Assembly: GCA_002731295.1 (NCBI GenBank)
Contig: PCBE01000077.1
Coordinates: 13,538 to 20,694 of the forward strand
DNA from: Acidiferrobacteraceae bacterium
Lineage (GTDB): Bacteria > Pseudomonadota > Gammaproteobacteria > Arenicellales > UBA868
Length of the DNA: 7,157 nucleotides
Direction: 5' to 3'
Positions 5,261-7,157 of the stretch are shown in pieces. Numbering within the stretch: the stretch's first letter is position 1; each line of letters starts with the position of its first letter. A program made the translations under genes and the position numbers. The notes beneath the pieces were generated by a model that was given only the letters and a program-made list of their open reading frames with translations, was not told where the DNA came from and did not search any database.

Positions 5261-6952
5261 ATGACAACAAGTGATGTCCACCCACAACCGTGGCTGCACC
5301 ATTACCCCGAAGGGATTGACTGGTCCACACCGCTGACCCGTCGGGCTCTCAATGAGTACATCGATGATGCAGAAATCCGGTTCGCTGACCGGCCAGCAAT
5401 TGACTTTCTCGGTCGGAAAACCACCTACGCGCAGCTGGCAGCACATATTAGACAGGCTGCCAAGGGCTTTCAGGACATGGGCGTCACAAAAGGGAGCCGG
5501 GTCGGCCTGTGCCTGCCCAATACCCCGTACTCGGTCATTTGCTATTTTGGCGCACTGCGTGCTGGTGCCACCGTAGTCAACTACAACCCGCTGTATGTTG
5601 AACGTGAGCTCGCATTCCAGATCTCCGACAGTGAAACAGAGATTATGGTCACGATGGACCTTAAGGTGCTTTATCCCAAAGTCGCTGCAATGCTCAACCA
5701 GACCGAAAGCCTGCAACAGATCGTCGTCTGCCGGATGTCTCCCATCCTGCCGCCACTGAAGGGGCTTTTGTTCGGTATCGTCAAACGCAAAGAAATCGCG
5801 GCAGTCACTGACGATGAAACGACCATGCGGTTTGAAGATCTGATCAACAACGACGGACAACCCGAAGAGGTCGAAATCGATATCGAACAGGACATCGCTG
5901 TACTGCAATACACCGGCGGCACCACCGGGCGCTCCAAGGGAGCGATGCTGACACAGGCCAATCTGTCTGCCAACATCTCACAGATGCTCTCATGGTTCCC
6001 GGGGCTTAGGCCCGGAGAAGAAAAAATAGTCGGTGTGCTGCCGCTTTTTCACGTGTTTGCAATGACCGCCGTCATGAACTTCGCAGTGGCATCGGGCACC
6101 GAGATGATTCTGTTACCGCGCTACGAACTGGATCAGACCCTGAAGACCCTGAGCGCTAAAAAGGCGACACTGTTCCCAGCTGTACCGACCATATACACGG
6201 CCATCAACCAGGCCCCGGACCTGGCCAAGTATGACCTGTCATCGATCCGCTACTGCATGTCCGGTGGTGCGCCTCTACCGCTGGAAGTCAAGCGCCAGTT
6301 TGAACAGATCACTGGCTGTAGACTCGTAGAAGGTTATGGTTTGAGCGAATCTTCGCCCGTTGCCACCTGTAACGCAATGACAGGCACCAATAAGGAGAAC
6401 TCGATCGGCCTGCCGGTGCCAGGAACCGATATCACCATACACGACCTCGAAGCCCCACATGATCTCATGCCCGTCGGAGAACGCGGTGAAGTCTGGATTA
6501 AAGGCCCCCAGATCATGAAGGGCTATCTCAATCAAGCACAAGAGACCACGGACACCCTTCGCGATGGCTGGCTACGAACCGGCGACGTCGGCTACATGGA
6601 TGACCAAGGTCACTTCTTTCTGGTCGACCGACTCAAGGACCTGATACTTTGCAGTGGCTATAACGTATACCCGCGCATGGTTGAGGAAGCAATCTACCTG
6701 CACTCTGCGGTTTCGGAGGTCACTGTTATTGGCATCAAGGACGAATACCGCGGCGAGAGTCCCAAAGCCTTCATTAAGCTCAAGCCCAACGAGTCACTCA
6801 ACGAAACAGACCTGAAACAGTTTCTGGAGGACAAGCTCTCCAAGATCGAGATGCCCTCACATATCGAGTTCAGAGACGAACTACCTAAAACGATCATCGG
6901 GAAATTATCCAAGAAGGAGCTTGTGGCTGAAGAACAGGCCCAGCAAGCGTAG
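5261..6952 (+). CDS. fadD: Long-chain fatty acid--CoA ligase (FadD-like, AMP-binding superfamily)
   Basis: A 563-residue acyl-CoA synthetase that activates a fatty acid with ATP and CoA through an acyl-adenylate, the entry step to beta-oxidation or lipid synthesis. The length is close to that of E. coli FadD. Adenylate-forming motifs occur in order: the P-loop YTGGTTGRSKG (217-227), GYGLSESSP (358-366), WLRTGDVGYMD with D442 for ribose binding, VDRLKDLILCSGYNVYP with R457 at the domain hinge, and the catalytic lysine K548 in LPKTIIGKLSKKEL. No signal peptide or transmembrane segment is evident; such enzymes are peripheral to the inner membrane. The ATG is supported by AAGGA 7 nt upstream (5249-5253). 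It has its own promoter region after oxyR, and the MerR-type gene follows after 11 bp. Chain-length preference cannot be read from sequence; a medium- or branched-chain substrate is possible. Confidence 0.93.
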   Translation: MTTSDVHPQPWLHHYPEGIDWSTPLTRRALNEYIDDAEIRFADRPAIDFLGRKTTYAQLAAHIRQAAKGFQDMGVTKGSRVGLCLPNTPYSVICYFGALRAGATVVNYNPLYVERELAFQISDSETEIMVTMDLKVLYPKVAAMLNQTESLQQIVVCRMSPILPPLKGLLFGIVKRKEIAAVTDDETTMRFEDLINNDGQPEEVEIDIEQDIAVLQYTGGTTGRSKGAMLTQANLSANISQMLSWFPGLRPGEEKIVGVLPLFHVFAMTAVMNFAVASGTEMILLPRYELDQTLKTLSAKKATLFPAVPTIYTAINQAPDLAKYDLSSIRYCMSGGAPLPLEVKRQFEQITGCRLVEGYGLSESSPVATCNAMTGTNKENSIGLPVPGTDITIHDLEAPHDLMPVGERGEVWIKGPQIMKGYLNQAQETTDTLRDGWLRTGDVGYMDDQGHFFLVDRLKDLILCSGYNVYPRMVEEAIYLHSAVSEVTVIGIKDEYRGESPKAFIKLKPNESLNETDLKQFLEDKLSKIEMPSHIEFRDELPKTIIGKLSKKELVAEEQAQQA

Positions 6953-6963
6953 GCCAGCAGGTG

Positions 6964-7157
6964 ATGGAAAACGTGCTCACTGAACGTGATACCGATAGCA
7001 TCTATAGTGTTACGGAATTGGCAAATCTACTTGGCATCACACCACGGGCCATCCGTTTTTACGAATCCAAGGGACTGGTGTCCCCTCGCCGAGCCGGCAC
7101 GACAAGGGTTTATAACTATCGCGATCGTGGCCGCCTGCAGATAATCTTGCGTGGCAA
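6964..7157 (+). CDS. MerR-family transcriptional regulator, LiuR-like (partial, 3' end outside window)
   Basis: The first 64 residues of a MerR-type DNA-binding protein; the dimerisation and effector regions lie beyond the right edge. The helix-turn-helix runs through SVTELANLLGITPRAIRFYE (15-34), followed by SKGLVSPRR and the wing GTTRVYNYRDRGRLQIILRG. This combination, especially RAIRFYE and R-VY-YRDR-RL-LILRG, resembles LiuR and related regulators of branched-chain amino acid and fatty acid catabolism rather than metal sensors. It lies 11 bp after fadD on the same strand, so it is probably co-transcribed and may act on that promoter. I chose the ATG at 6964; a GTG directly before it at 6961 is also possible, and neither has a well-spaced Shine-Dalgarno. 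Confidence 0.88.
   Translation, partial: MENVLTERDTDSIYSVTELANLLGITPRAIRFYESKGLVSPRRAGTTRVYNYRDRGRLQIILRG

Noticed and set aside
5216..5908. A 230-codon minus-strand open frame opposite fadD
   Set aside because: It overlaps the conserved N-terminal half and P-loop of the acyl-CoA ligase, has no recognisable domain, and is best explained as an antisense shadow.

Overview
The window looks like chromosomal DNA from a gammaproteobacterium of moderate GC content. This is inferred from three things: an E. coli-type OxyR with cysteines at exactly 199 and 208, a FadD-like acyl-CoA ligase of typical length, and a LiuR-like MerR regulator. No mobile element, RNA gene or CRISPR array was seen, and the genes are densely packed. 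The longest stretch without a gene is about 145 bp.

Left part (1-1510, minus strand): a peptidase C26 / PuuD-like gamma-glutamyl hydrolase is followed 48 bp later by a Rieske non-heme iron oxygenase alpha subunit that runs off the left edge. They probably form an amine or N-compound catabolic unit, but the substrate cannot be read from sequence.

Centre (1646-5131): three minus-strand genes are arranged as an operon. In transcription order they are a short rubrerythrin without a rubredoxin domain, a soluble iron-sulfur oxidoreductase with two 4Fe-4S motifs and two CCG-type domains, and a DUF3501 protein. Divergent to them is oxyR. The shared 145-bp intergenic region contains a near-perfect 28-bp palindrome with a TATAAT box inside it, plus two shorter dyads. 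The simplest reading is a peroxide-detoxification module under OxyR. Rubrerythrin would reduce peroxide, the iron-sulfur protein is the obvious candidate electron donor, and DUF3501 is a third component of unknown role. This is the most interesting part of the window.

Right part (5132-7157, plus strand): a long-chain acyl-CoA synthetase (fadD-like) has a recognisable promoter that overlaps repeated ACGTAAA elements. It is followed 11 bp later by the start of a MerR-family regulator that is cut by the right edge. The pair suggests fatty-acid or branched-chain acyl catabolism with a local regulator.
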